In this document: one piece after another, positions 26,105 through 34,702 of the stretch | How the letters are laid out: the number at the start of each line of letters is the position of its first letter | Numbering within the stretch: position 1 is the first letter of the stretch | From: Pseudomonas sp. Choline-02u-1 | Lineage (GTDB): Bacteria; Pseudomonadota; Gammaproteobacteria; Pseudomonadales; Pseudomonadaceae | Direction of reading: 5' to 3' | Assembly: GCF_002836515.1 (NCBI RefSeq) | Contig: NZ_PJBC01000065.1 | Coordinates: forward strand, 186,001 to 250,000 | DNA length: 64,000 nucleotides | Notes under the pieces: model-generated | Databases searched by the model: none | The model's input: the letters and a program-made list of their open reading frames with translations, nothing else | Told to the model about the DNA's origin: nothing | Program-made: the position numbers and the translations under genes

Positions 26105-26179
26105 ATAGATCGCAGCCTTCGGCAGCGCCTACAGGTGATCGCATTCCAATGTAGGAGCTGCCGAAGGCTGCGATCTTTT
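26105..26179. repeat. REP inverted pair, family B
   Basis: TAGATCGCAGCCTTCGGCAG and complement flank GTGATCGCATTCCAAT. It occupies the gap between the divergent hemolysin III and mdcR genes and ends 44 bases before mdcR. Confidence 0.86.
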
Positions 26180-26223
26180 GATCTTCAAGGCACAATCGAC
26201 GCATTCCAAAAAGAGTCCGCGCC

Positions 26224-27138
26224 ATGCTGATCGACGAAGAATTGACCCTGAAAAAACTCGAGGTGTTCCTCGCCTTCATGCGCACCGGCAACCTCGCCCG
26301 CGCCGCTGCCGAACTGCAGACCAGCAACGTCAGCGTGCACCGCGCCATTCACTCGCTGGAAAGCGCGCTGCGCTGCCCGCTGTTCAAACACGAAGGGCGC
26401 AACCTGACGCCGCTGGAAAGCGCCTATGTGCTGGAAGAGCGTGCGCAGAAGCTGATCAACGACGTGGTCGACAGCGTGCGCCTGACCCGCGAAGCCGCCG
26501 GGTTCTCCGCTGAGCGCTTCAAGCTTGGCTCGCTGTATTCGCTGACGGTGAAAACCGTGCCGCAACTGATCATGGGCTTGAAAATCCGCCGCAGCGAACT
26601 CAACATCGACCTGATCCTCGGCTCGAACATCGACCTGCTCTACAAGCTGAAAAACATGGAGGTCGACGCGATTCTGGTGTCACTGGACGACAGCATCAAC
26701 GATCCGGACTGCGAACAGATTGCGCTGTTTTCCGACGACATCTTCCTCGCCACCCCGGCCGATTCAAAATTTGCTCAGCGCAGTGAAGTCGATCTGGCCG
26801 AGGTGCGGGATGAAACGTTCATCACCCTGACCCAGGGATTTGCGACGCATCAGGATGGCAATCGGGTGTTCAAGCAGGCGGGGTTCGAGCCGAAAGTGGC
26901 GATGCAGGTCAATGACATCTTCACTTTGCTGAGCATGGTCAGCTCGGGCGTGGGCTATGCACTGCTGCCGGGGCGGATTGCAGCGGTGTACGAGAACCGG
27001 GTGAAGCTGATTGCGTTGCAGGAGAAATATCGGTTGCAGCAGCACATTGGCGTGGTGTTTCTGAAGGCCAAGGAGAGGGATCCTAATTTGCTGGCGTTGC
27101 TGGCGGAGTGTCGGATGTATGCCAATCGCCAGACCTGA
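26224..27138 (+). CDS. mdcR: LysR-family regulator of malonate catabolism
   Basis: The 304-residue product has a LysR helix-turn-helix (residues 10-70, LEVFLAFMRTGNLARAAAEL) and a C-terminal effector domain. Its position next to the malonate decarboxylase/transport cluster, convergent with madM, identifies it as MdcR, which in other bacteria activates the mdc operon when malonate is present. Assignment rests on both sequence type and context. A candidate operator is the palindrome upstream of mdcA at 34537-34551. Confidence 0.85.
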   Translation: MLIDEELTLKKLEVFLAFMRTGNLARAAAELQTSNVSVHRAIHSLESALRCPLFKHEGRNLTPLESAYVLEERAQKLINDVVDSVRLTREAAGFSAERFKLGSLYSLTVKTVPQLIMGLKIRRSELNIDLILGSNIDLLYKLKNMEVDAILVSLDDSINDPDCEQIALFSDDIFLATPADSKFAQRSEVDLAEVRDETFITLTQGFATHQDGNRVFKQAGFEPKVAMQVNDIFTLLSMVSSGVGYALLPGRIAAVYENRVKLIALQEKYRLQQHIGVVFLKAKERDPNLLALLAECRMYANRQT

Positions 27139-27151
27139 TAGCGAGTCGCGC

Positions 27152-27219
27152 CCTTCGCGAACAAGCCGCTCCCACATTTGGAATGCGTTCCCCTGTGGGA
27201 GCGGGCTTGCTCGCGAAGG
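27152..27219. repeat. REP inverted pair, family A
   Basis: Two opposed family-A arms, the left one with a one-base deletion (GAACAAGCCGCTCCC), between the convergent 3' ends of mdcR and madM. Confidence 0.84.
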
Positions 27220-27242
27220 CGTCTGTCCCGACAACCAGTGTC

Positions 27243-28007
27243 TCAGCCCATCAACCCGCGCATCGCCAGAAATAACAGCGAAGGCCCCAGCAGACACCCA
27301 AGCGCGGTGTAGAACGCCGCCGTCAGGCAACCATAAGGCACCAGCTTCGGATCGGTGGCCGCCAACCCGCCGGCGACGCCGCTGGAGGTGCCCATCAAAC
27401 CGCCAAAAATCACCGCGCTACGTGGATTGTTCAGGCCGATCATCGGCGCCACGAACGGTGTCATCACCATTACCAGAATCGCCTTGATCAGACCCGCCGC
27501 AATCGACAACGCCATCACTTCGGAACTCGCACCAATCGCCGCCCCCGTCACCGGACCGACGATATAGGTCACGGCACCCGCGCCAATGGTGGTCAGGCTC
27601 ACCGCATCGGTATAGCCGAACGCCATCGCCACGCCGACACCCGCGACGAAAGAAGTGCCTACCCCCACGAACAGCGCCAGCACACCCACAAGCCCGGCCC
27701 GTTTGAGCTCATCGACGCTGACACCGAACGCGGTGGCAACAATCGCGAAATCACGCAGCATCGCACCGCCGAGCAGGCCAATGCCCGACAGCAGCGGAAT
27801 ATCGACCACGCCCTTCTGCCCACCGGTGAGCGCGCCGCCGATATACGACAGCACCAGCCCGAGCAGAATGGCGATCGCCGAGCCGTGCAGACGACCCTTG
27901 GTGAAGGTGTTGGACATCCAGTAGGACACCCACATGGTCAGGCCGACAATCAAAAAGCCGCTGATCAGACCGTAGCCGGTGATCACTTTCATCATTGATT
28001 CGTACAT
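27243..28007 (-). CDS. madM: Malonate transporter subunit MadM
   Basis: The 254-residue integral membrane protein with nine or more hydrophobic segments is the large subunit of the two-part MadL-MadM malonate:sodium symporter. Sequence (MYESMMKVITGYGLISGFLIVGLTMWVSYW as two halves) and length match the family. Start ATG 28007 was preferred to a GTG three codons upstream, which overlaps the madL stop codon. Last gene of the mdc operon; madL lies directly upstream. Confidence 0.92.
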   Translation of the reverse strand: MYESMMKVITGYGLISGFLIVGLTMWVSYWMSNTFTKGRLHGSAIAILLGLVLSYIGGALTGGQKGVVDIPLLSGIGLLGGAMLRDFAIVATAFGVSVDELKRAGLVGVLALFVGVGTSFVAGVGVAMAFGYTDAVSLTTIGAGAVTYIVGPVTGAAIGASSEVMALSIAAGLIKAILVMVMTPFVAPMIGLNNPRSAVIFGGLMGTSSGVAGGLAATDPKLVPYGCLTAAFYTALGCLLGPSLLFLAMRGLMG

Positions 28008-28012
28008 GGCGA

Positions 28013-28405
28013 TCACCCCGCAGTCTTGGCTGGAGCAATCGGCGTCTGTTGCTTGTTGCCCATGCGTGTCAGCACCGGCACCAGAGCAAAAGCGATCACT
28101 ACGGCGAGGGTTCCGGCAAGAATCGCCATCGGCCCGCCCTTCAGCGCACCGTAGACATTCTGCTGCGCGGCCATGGCGACCACGATGGGAATGTAGATCG
28201 CGCTCCAGAACTCCACGCCCTGCTCGGTCTTGCCCTTGAGCCAGCCGCTTTTATAGAGATAGCTGCCGAGGCCGATCAACAGCAGCATCGCAATACCGAC
28301 GCCGCCGACGTTGGCCGGCACGCCGATCAGCTTGCCGAGCAGTTCACCGACCCAGATACCGACCAGCGTACAAAAGGCGAGAAACGCCACACCGTAAATA
28401 ATCAT
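28013..28405 (-). CDS. madL: Malonate transporter subunit MadL
   Basis: The 130-residue protein is the small membrane subunit of the MadLM malonate importer. It starts MIIYGVAFLAFCTLVGIWVG and has four hydrophobic segments. Start 28405 follows GAGG by about 8 bases; the longer frame to 28531 overlaps mdcH and lacks protein character. It ends 5 bases before the madM start, so the two are probably co-translated. Confidence 0.92.
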   Translation of the reverse strand: MIIYGVAFLAFCTLVGIWVGELLGKLIGVPANVGGVGIAMLLLIGLGSYLYKSGWLKGKTEQGVEFWSAIYIPIVVAMAAQQNVYGALKGGPMAILAGTLAVVIAFALVPVLTRMGNKQQTPIAPAKTAG

Positions 28406-28472
28406 TGTTGTAGTCCTCAAAGTGCATCGTCGAATGTTGTTTTTGTTGTTCGAAGCTTGAGTCGCGGCGGTT

Positions 28473-29393
28473 TTAGAGTTGGCGGCCACCCTCCTCTCGC
28501 AACAGCGCTTGCAGGGTGTCGAGGCGAGCACTGTCGAAGGCAGTGACGGTGCCCTGCTCGAAGACCCGGCGCGCCAGCCCGGTCAGCACCGCGCCGGGCG
28601 GCAGTTCGATCTGTAAACGTACGCCGCGCTCGTAGGCGCTTTGCACGGTGCCGCGCCAGTCCACCACGCGGCACATGTTGAAAGCGAGGTCGTCGCGCAA
28701 GGCCTCCGGCTTGATTACCGGACGCGCACGGCTACCACTGAGGTATGCGATTTTCGGCGTTTTAACCGCAACCCCGGCGAAGGCTTCGGCGAGGGTTTGC
28801 GCCGGTTCGTCCAGCAGCGGACAGTGCGACGGCACACTCACCGCCAGGCGCTTCGCCAGACCGGCGCCGCGACTGCGCGCCAGTTCAGCCACCGTTTGCA
28901 TGGCCCTGTCGCTACCGGCAATCACCACTTGGTTATCGGCATTGATGTTGGCCAGATACACCGGCGAATCCTCGCTGTGAACCTGCGCCAGCAGCGTTTC
29001 GACGGTGGATAACTGCAAGCCGATGATCGCGGTCATGCCGTAGCCCTGTGGATAAGCCTGCTGCATCAGCTCACCGCGCAGGCTGACCAGATGCAACGCA
29101 TCGCTGAAACTCAAGGCTCCCGCCACCACTGCTGCCGGGTATGCGCCGATGGACAGGCCGGCGACGTAATCCGCGCTCAGCCCATCCTGCAATAACTGCC
29201 GAGAAGCAGCGACACCGGCGATCAGCAGGCACAGCTGCACCGCTCTGGTCGCGCGCAATGCCTCGGCTGAATCCAGCAGCGCAACATCTTCGCCGAGCAC
29301 ATCACTGGCCTCGACCAGTGTTTCGCGAGGCAAACGCTGGAGCATGCCGGCTTGCTGCGCGCCCTGGCCGGGGAACACCAGCAGACTGCTCAC
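28473..29393 (-). CDS. mdcH: Malonyl-CoA:ACP transacylase of malonate decarboxylase (epsilon subunit)
   Basis: The 306-residue acyltransferase moves a malonyl group onto the thiol of the MdcC cofactor to prime the decarboxylase. It has the FPGQGAQ motif near the N terminus and the catalytic serine S81 in GLSIGAYPAA, as in FabD-like enzymes. The GTG start at 29393 overlaps the mdcG stop codon (GTGA), which indicates translational coupling; a longer frame to 29537 lies within mdcG. Confidence 0.93.
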   Translation of the reverse strand: MSSLLVFPGQGAQQAGMLQRLPRETLVEASDVLGEDVALLDSAEALRATRAVQLCLLIAGVAASRQLLQDGLSADYVAGLSIGAYPAAVVAGALSFSDALHLVSLRGELMQQAYPQGYGMTAIIGLQLSTVETLLAQVHSEDSPVYLANINADNQVVIAGSDRAMQTVAELARSRGAGLAKRLAVSVPSHCPLLDEPAQTLAEAFAGVAVKTPKIAYLSGSRARPVIKPEALRDDLAFNMCRVVDWRGTVQSAYERGVRLQIELPPGAVLTGLARRVFEQGTVTAFDSARLDTLQALLREEGGRQL

Positions 29394-30007
29394 GCTGCCT
29401 GCTCCTGCGGGTGCCACGGATTCGTCACCAATACTGCCTGATGCGCATTTTTCAGCAGGACACGCGCCGAGCCACTGGCCCATTCGCGCAAAGCCACGGC
29501 ACCGAGCGGCGTCTGCAATTGCATGTCGACCCGGCACGCAGTTTGATCAAAAAGCGCGACCAGTTCGCGCGCCTGATCACGGCCGATCATCTGCGGCGCA
29601 CGCAGAATCAGATCAAGATCACTGGCCGCGTGCATCGCTCTGAAACCACTGGCCAATTCAAACCCGACACTGCCGCTGACACCCCAGACCGAACCGCAGT
29701 CATCGAGCATCGGCCGCAATTGTCTGAGCGCTTGCATGACCGGCAGATCACGCGCGCTGTCGACATGACACAACGCTTCAGGACTGACCCGCCGCACAAT
29801 CGAATCGACGCGCATGAACGCCGCCAGCCGCTGCTCACGCAGCAACCCACGCACGCCGACCGCGACAAAACCGTCAGCACTCAACGCCCGGCGCACCACC
29901 ACCGGTTGCCCGGCGGCCAGCGAATCAACTGCCCACTGTGGCGCATCCGCCGGCAACTGCGCCGGGGTCATGCCCCAGAGCAGATCGTGGGCCATGGGCT
30001 GGTTCAC
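29390..30007 (-). CDS. mdcG: Phosphoribosyl-dephospho-CoA transferase (holo-ACP synthase of malonate decarboxylase)
   Basis: The 205-residue enzyme attaches the 2'-(5''-triphosphoribosyl)-3'-dephospho-CoA prosthetic group to the serine of MdcC. The HDLLWGM N-terminal motif and the DLDLILRAP segment (nucleotidyltransferase-like metal site) fit MdcG. The GTG at 30007 has GAGGG 7 bases upstream and overlaps the mdcE stop as GTGA; an internal ATG at 29995 is an alternative start. Confidence 0.88.
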   Translation of the reverse strand: MNQPMAHDLLWGMTPAQLPADAPQWAVDSLAAGQPVVVRRALSADGFVAVGVRGLLREQRLAAFMRVDSIVRRVSPEALCHVDSARDLPVMQALRQLRPMLDDCGSVWGVSGSVGFELASGFRAMHAASDLDLILRAPQMIGRDQARELVALFDQTACRVDMQLQTPLGAVALREWASGSARVLLKNAHQAVLVTNPWHPQEQAA

Positions 30008-30789
30008 CACTGCGCCCTCAGCAATTCGCGGACTTTGCTGGAAGCTGCACGATTGCTCGCGCCGAGGCGGCCTTTCAAATCGGTGCCGGTGATATCAGCA
30101 ATGGCTTGCTTGAGGCATTCGCTGACCCGCGCCAGATCCTCCGCCGTCGGTTGTTCGATCTGCTGCACCGAGAGGGTTTCCCAGAGCAGACCGAGGCTGG
30201 CGTAGCTGTCGATGTCATAAGCCATCGGCGGTACGCTGGAGGCCAGCGCTTCCAGCTCCTCGACACTGCGCAAGGTGACCCGCGCCGCCGAAGCCTTGCC
30301 CATCGCATGCACCATCACCCCGGGATCGCGCAAAGCAATCAGGCGATTGGCCTGATAACCGTGGGCCAGAAATGCACCCGACATGGCCTTGCCCACCAGC
30401 AGCGCAATCACCGGATGGCCGGCCAGCCGCGCACGGGCATAACTGCCCGCCGCGCCGGCCAGCGCCTGATGAATGCCGAGCGCTTCTTCGCGCCGACCAT
30501 AGGCCTGGCTCGGCACATCGACGATGGCGATGATCGGGCGCTTTTGCGCGTTATCGCGATCAGCGCTGATCGCGTCATCCACAGCCTTGGCCAGCCCCCA
30601 GCCTTCGAGCAAGCCGACTTCGCCGTTGCGAGCGCGGGGAAAGCGATTGTCCGGGTCGGCGACCACGGCGATAAAACGCCCGAGTTCACCGTCAGCGACT
30701 TTCAACGACGCCGGCAGGCCTTCGACGTTTTTAGCACCCGCGCTCAGAGCGTTGAACCAGTGCAAACCGCGCAATGAATAACCACTCAT
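30004..30789 (-). CDS. mdcE: Malonate decarboxylase gamma subunit
   Basis: The 261-residue protein is the second half of the carboxyltransferase-like decarboxylase unit (with MdcD) that removes CO2 from the malonyl-MdcC thioester. It has the crotonase-like core with GKAMSGAFLAHGYQANR. Start 30789 overlaps the mdcD stop codon as ATGA; the extended frame is inside mdcD. Its stop overlaps mdcG. Confidence 0.93.
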   Translation of the reverse strand: MSGYSLRGLHWFNALSAGAKNVEGLPASLKVADGELGRFIAVVADPDNRFPRARNGEVGLLEGWGLAKAVDDAISADRDNAQKRPIIAIVDVPSQAYGRREEALGIHQALAGAAGSYARARLAGHPVIALLVGKAMSGAFLAHGYQANRLIALRDPGVMVHAMGKASAARVTLRSVEELEALASSVPPMAYDIDSYASLGLLWETLSVQQIEQPTAEDLARVSECLKQAIADITGTDLKGRLGASNRAASSKVRELLRAQW

Positions 30790-31637
30790 GAGCGCTCTCC
30801 TTGATACAGATCGCGAACCACCGAAGGCTCGATTTGCTTGTCCGTGTCCAGACTCGCCAGGCGTTGCAGAAACCACTCGGCGCGTTGACTGCGCGGCTGT
30901 GCCGGCAGACCTTGCTGGAGCAGTTCACTCACCTGCTGACGAATCTGCGCCACATCATCGCCGACATAACGGTCCACCAGTCCCGTGTTGAACCGCTGTT
31001 CGCCGCCGGTCAGGCTCCAGATGAATGGGCGGTCGCGAGAGTCGTATTCCTCGATCCCGGCTTCCTGCTCGATCACTTGCGGGCCGTTCAATCCGAGGCG
31101 CGCTTCCTGAGTCACCAGCAGATAACTGCACAGCGCAGCGGCAATCGACATGCCGCCAAAGCAACCGACGCTGCCGGCGACCACGCCGACCACGGGTTGG
31201 TATTGCTGCAAATCGACAATCGCCGCGTGAATATCGGCAATCGCCGCGAGGCCGAGATTGGCTTCCTGCAAGCGCACGCCACCGGTTTCCAGCAGCAGCA
31301 CTGCGCGGGTCGGGATGCCTTTGCGGTTGTCTTCGGCGGCCAGCTCCAGCGCCCCGGCAATTTTCGCCCCGCCGACTTCGCCAAGGCTGCCGCCCTGAAA
31401 CGCGCCTTCGACCGCGGCAATCACTACTGGCAAACCGTCGAGGCTGCCCTTGGCGATGATTACGCCGTCATCGGCCTGCGGCACTACGCCCTGGCGCTCA
31501 AGCCATGGCGACATGACCCGTTGAAACGGATCGAGCAGTTCGCGAAACGTCCCGGCGTCGAGCAAGGCCTTCGCCCGCTGCCGCGCGCCGAGTTCGACGA
31601 AGCTGTGTTTGTTGAGCAACGCGGCGCTGTCAGTCAT
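30786..31637 (-). CDS. mdcD: Malonate decarboxylase beta subunit
   Basis: The 283-residue subunit forms, with MdcE, the decarboxylase active site. It resembles the beta carboxyltransferase domain of acetyl-CoA carboxylase (GSVGCFGGMSIAAAL, RLGLNGPQVIEQEAG). The start MTDSAALLNKHS at 31637 overlaps the end of mdcC by 8 bases. The gene lies in the standard position of the mdc operon. Confidence 0.94.
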   Translation of the reverse strand: MTDSAALLNKHSFVELGARQRAKALLDAGTFRELLDPFQRVMSPWLERQGVVPQADDGVIIAKGSLDGLPVVIAAVEGAFQGGSLGEVGGAKIAGALELAAEDNRKGIPTRAVLLLETGGVRLQEANLGLAAIADIHAAIVDLQQYQPVVGVVAGSVGCFGGMSIAAALCSYLLVTQEARLGLNGPQVIEQEAGIEEYDSRDRPFIWSLTGGEQRFNTGLVDRYVGDDVAQIRQQVSELLQQGLPAQPRSQRAEWFLQRLASLDTDKQIEPSVVRDLYQGERS

Positions 31638-31929
31638 GGCCGATCTCCTCGAAACCCTGTTCCAGACGCAAGCGCACCACCCCCGGCGTCGCGCCAAAAT
31701 CGTGGATGTCGATGGCCATCGCCGGTGGCGTGGTGCCATCGAACATCCGCGCAAACAGATGCTGCCAGCGCTGTTGCGCGCCGTTGACCGAGGTCTGCAC
31801 GTTGATCGTCAGTTTGCCGGCCAGGCCCGGTTCGATCAGCACTTCCAGATCCCCCGAGCCGACACAACCGACCAGCGCACGCCCGCGTGGCGGCTGCCCG
31901 GCGGGGAATTCAAACGATAGGCTTTCCAT
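31630..31929 (-). CDS. mdcC: Malonate decarboxylase acyl carrier protein (delta subunit)
   Basis: The 99-residue acyl carrier protein carries the unusual dephospho-CoA cofactor. The attachment residue is expected to be S25 in CVGSGDLEVL, which matches the conserved SGDLEVL of the family. The start at 31929 overlaps the mdcB stop by one base (TGATG). A much longer open frame (to 32397) is a shadow of mdcB. Confidence 0.94.
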   Translation of the reverse strand: MESLSFEFPAGQPPRGRALVGCVGSGDLEVLIEPGLAGKLTINVQTSVNGAQQRWQHLFARMFDGTTPPAMAIDIHDFGATPGVVRLRLEQGFEEIGHD

Positions 31930-32786
31930 CAAAACGCTCCCTGCAAGATGCCGTCGCGCTCGATTCGGTCGAGCAGCAGCGTGGCGGCGAGCAAGTCGGC
32001 GGCACCACCGGGCGAGGCATTCAATGCGATGAGTTGTTGATCCAGTTCGTGCAATCGGCGGCGGCCGCTGAGGCTGGCGCTGCCACCGGCATCGAGCACC
32101 GCTTGCGCGCCGGACTGCATGGCCTGCAGGCCGGGTTCGCCGGCGCGGTAGAGCACGCAGGTGTCGGCCAGTTCGGTCATGATCGCCAGCAAGGCGTCGA
32201 GCCGGGCGTTCTGTTCGCCGTGGCCGCTGGCGCGGCTTTTGTGCAGCTGCGGCAGGCCGCGTTGCAGCACGGACGGGAAGCCGAGTTGCGCTTCTTCCCG
32301 AGCGCCGCGTGCGCCGTAACGCTGGGCGACTTGTGCGCCGTGGCTGAGCGGTTTCGGTGCGTAGCGGTCGTCGAGCAATGCCAGGCGCGCGGCACACAGG
32401 GCGACGGATTTCGGTTGCAGCGCGGCGGCCGTCACCAACAGTCCCAACGCCCAGATCGCACCGCGATGGGTGTTGACGCCGTTAGTGGTCGCGAGCATCG
32501 CTTGCTCGCCTTCACGGCCGATGCGGCCAATCGCTTCGCGCAATGGCAGACCGACTTCGCCAATGTTCAGCGCTGCCTCGGCCATTTCCTTGAATGCCGG
32601 CCACAAGGCCAACGCCGACGCGTGCATCAGGCCCAGGTGCAGATCGGTGTGCGCGCCATTGCCGCGACGGTCGACCAGCGCCGGTTTCGGCGACAGATCC
32701 GCTTCGTCGATCAGCGCGTCCACCGCCAGATCGGCCAAGCGGTCAGCCAGCGACAGCGGTTGTGCTTGCAGGTTGAATGCGTGCAT
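31929..32786 (-). CDS. mdcB: Triphosphoribosyl-dephospho-CoA synthase
   Basis: The 285-residue enzyme makes 2'-(5''-triphosphoribosyl)-3'-dephospho-CoA from ATP and dephospho-CoA, the precursor of the MdcC cofactor. It is a CitG/MdcB-family protein, with TNGVNTHRGAIWALGLL as the conserved motif. The start at 32786 overlaps the mdcA stop as TAATG. MdcG later attaches the product. Confidence 0.93.
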   Translation of the reverse strand: MHAFNLQAQPLSLADRLADLAVDALIDEADLSPKPALVDRRGNGAHTDLHLGLMHASALALWPAFKEMAEAALNIGEVGLPLREAIGRIGREGEQAMLATTNGVNTHRGAIWALGLLVTAAALQPKSVALCAARLALLDDRYAPKPLSHGAQVAQRYGARGAREEAQLGFPSVLQRGLPQLHKSRASGHGEQNARLDALLAIMTELADTCVLYRAGEPGLQAMQSGAQAVLDAGGSASLSGRRRLHELDQQLIALNASPGGAADLLAATLLLDRIERDGILQGAF

Positions 32787-34456
32787 TACCAGCTCCTGAA
32801 TTTGGCGGGCGGGTTGTACAGGCCGCCGGACCACTCGACCAGATCGGCCACGCTTTTCGCCGCGAGCAATTCGCGCGTGGCGTCAGTGCGGCGGATGCCG
32901 AGGTCTTCGGGCAGGGCGATCAGGCCCTCGCGGCGCATGCGTTCGGTGTCTTTCGGGTTGTGTCGCAGGCCGATGGCAGTAACTCCGGCGACCGCTGCGA
33001 TCATCGCCTGGCGCTCTTCCAGCGAGCGCGCCTTGTACAGGTAGGCGATGCCTTCTTCGGTGAGCAGGTGGGTAACGTCGTCGCCGTAGATCATGATCGG
33101 CGCCAGCGGCATGCCGCTTTTCTTCGCCACCTCCACGGCGTCGAGGGTTTCGACGAAGGTCGGTTTGCCGCCCTCCTGGAAGGTCTCGACCATTTGCACC
33201 ACGAGTTTCTTGCCACGTTCGAGCATCGGTTGCGGCCCATCGGCGTGGCGCATGTCCAGCCACGCCGGGGTGCCGTGACGGCGACCGCGCGGGTCGTGGC
33301 CCATGTTCGGCGCGCCACCGAAACCGGCCAGACGACCCCGGGTCACGGTCGAGGAATGGCCGTCGCCATCGACCTGCAGCGTCGCGCCGATAAACAGATC
33401 CACCGCGTACTGCCCGGCGAGTTGGCAGACCATACGATTGGAACGCAGCGAGCCGTCGCGGCCGGTGAAGAACACGTCCGGCCGGGCGGCGATGTAGTTT
33501 TCCATGCCCAGTTCGGTGCCGAAGCAATGCACGCTTTCGACCCAGCCGCTTTCGATCGCCGGGATCAGCGTCGGGTGCGGGTTGAGGGTCCAGTTGCGGC
33601 AGATCTTGCCTTTGAGGCCGAGGGATTCGCCGTAGGTCGGCAGGATCAGCTCAATGGCGGCGGTGTTGAAACCGATGCCGTGGTTGAGCGACTGCACGTT
33701 GTGTTTTTCGTAGATCCCGCGAATCGCCATCATCGCCATCAGCACATGTACAGGCTTGATGTGGCGCGGGTCGCGAGTGAACAACGGTTCGATGTAGAAC
33801 GGCTTGTCGGCGACCACGACAAAATCGACCCATGAAGCGGGAATGTCTACGCGCGGCAGTTCGCTGACGTCGTCGACCAACTGGTTGACCTGAACGATGA
33901 CGATGCCGTCGCTGAATGCGGCCGGTTCGATCAATGCCGGGGTGTCTTCGGTGCTCGGGCCGGTGTAGATGTTGCCGGCGCGGTCGGCCATGAACCCGGC
34001 CGAGAGCACGACGTTGGGGATCAGGTCCACCACCAGCCGTGCATAGAGTTCGATGTAAGTGTGGATCGCGCCGACTTCGAGCAGGCCGTCTTCGAGCAAC
34101 TGGCTGATGCGCAGGCTCTGGGTGCCAGCGAAGGAGAAATCGAGCTTGCGGGCGATGCCGCGTTCGAACAGGTCGAGGTGCTCCGAACGGCCGACGCTGG
34201 GCATGATCATGTGCAGGTCATGGAGCTTGGCCGGATCGGCCTTGGCCAGCGAACGCGAGAGGAAATCCGCCTGCTTCTGGTTGTTGCCCTCCAGCACCAC
34301 ACGGTCGCCGGGATGGATCAGCGCTTCGAGCGCGGCGACGATCTTGTCGCTGGGCAACACCGCACCATCGGCCAGCCCGCGCACCTTGTCGAGCCGACGC
34401 TGCTTCTCGTCACGCCGCCGCGTCCAGCGCGAGTCGGGGGTAGTTGTTGTTGTCAT
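32786..34456 (-). CDS. mdcA: Malonate decarboxylase alpha subunit (acetyl-S-ACP:malonate ACP transferase)
   Basis: The 556-residue subunit exchanges malonate for acetate on the carrier protein MdcC, the first step of each catalytic round. Sequence is typical of MdcA over its full length, with GFGGAPNMGHDPRGRRH as a strongly conserved segment. ATG 34456 follows TGGAG by about 6 bases; a longer frame to 34516 covers the promoter region. First gene of the mdcABCDEGH-madLM operon. Confidence 0.95.
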   Translation of the reverse strand: MTTTTTPDSRWTRRRDEKQRRLDKVRGLADGAVLPSDKIVAALEALIHPGDRVVLEGNNQKQADFLSRSLAKADPAKLHDLHMIMPSVGRSEHLDLFERGIARKLDFSFAGTQSLRISQLLEDGLLEVGAIHTYIELYARLVVDLIPNVVLSAGFMADRAGNIYTGPSTEDTPALIEPAAFSDGIVIVQVNQLVDDVSELPRVDIPASWVDFVVVADKPFYIEPLFTRDPRHIKPVHVLMAMMAIRGIYEKHNVQSLNHGIGFNTAAIELILPTYGESLGLKGKICRNWTLNPHPTLIPAIESGWVESVHCFGTELGMENYIAARPDVFFTGRDGSLRSNRMVCQLAGQYAVDLFIGATLQVDGDGHSSTVTRGRLAGFGGAPNMGHDPRGRRHGTPAWLDMRHADGPQPMLERGKKLVVQMVETFQEGGKPTFVETLDAVEVAKKSGMPLAPIMIYGDDVTHLLTEEGIAYLYKARSLEERQAMIAAVAGVTAIGLRHNPKDTERMRREGLIALPEDLGIRRTDATRELLAAKSVADLVEWSGGLYNPPAKFRSW

Positions 34457-34536
34457 GCTCACTCCACGGGTTCGCTGTCGTGGAGCCAAGGTAGGCGTGT
34501 GCGATGAGGGCATCAATCAAGCTGGATGGTGAATCA

Positions 34537-34551
34537 TTACGCTGAGCGTAA
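34537..34551. promoter_or_regulatory. Candidate MdcR operator upstream of mdcA
   Basis: TTACGCTGAGCGTAA is a perfect 6-bp dyad with a 3-base centre, 81 bases upstream of the mdcA start codon. LysR proteins bind such interrupted dyads, and it is the only one between mdcA and the REP block. Assignment to MdcR is inference. Confidence 0.5.
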
Positions 34552-34569
34552 CGGACAAGCTGAAGCCCC

Positions 34570-34677
34570 TGTAGAAGCTGTCGAGTGAAACGAGGCTGCG
34601 ATCTTTTGATCGTTCCCACGCTCCGCGTGGGAACGATCGAACGCATTCCAATTGTGGGAGCGAGCCTGCTCGCGAAG
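34570..34677. repeat. Composite REP block with all three families
   Basis: Three element types lie end to end: a family-B relic (GTAGAAGCTG...GAGGCTGCGATCTTTT, about 34570-34607), a perfect family-C hairpin with 13-bp arms GATCGTTCCCACG (34608-34620) and its complement (34626-34638), and a family-A arm (about 34653-34677). Confidence 0.85.
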
Positions 34678-34702
34678 AGGCCAGTCGCCTCAGCGCATTC
34701 GC

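Noticed and set aside
31630..32397. Extended 255-codon frame for mdcC
   Set aside because: The N-terminal 156 codons are the mdcB shadow (Arg/Ala/Pro rich); the MdcC family is about 99 residues.
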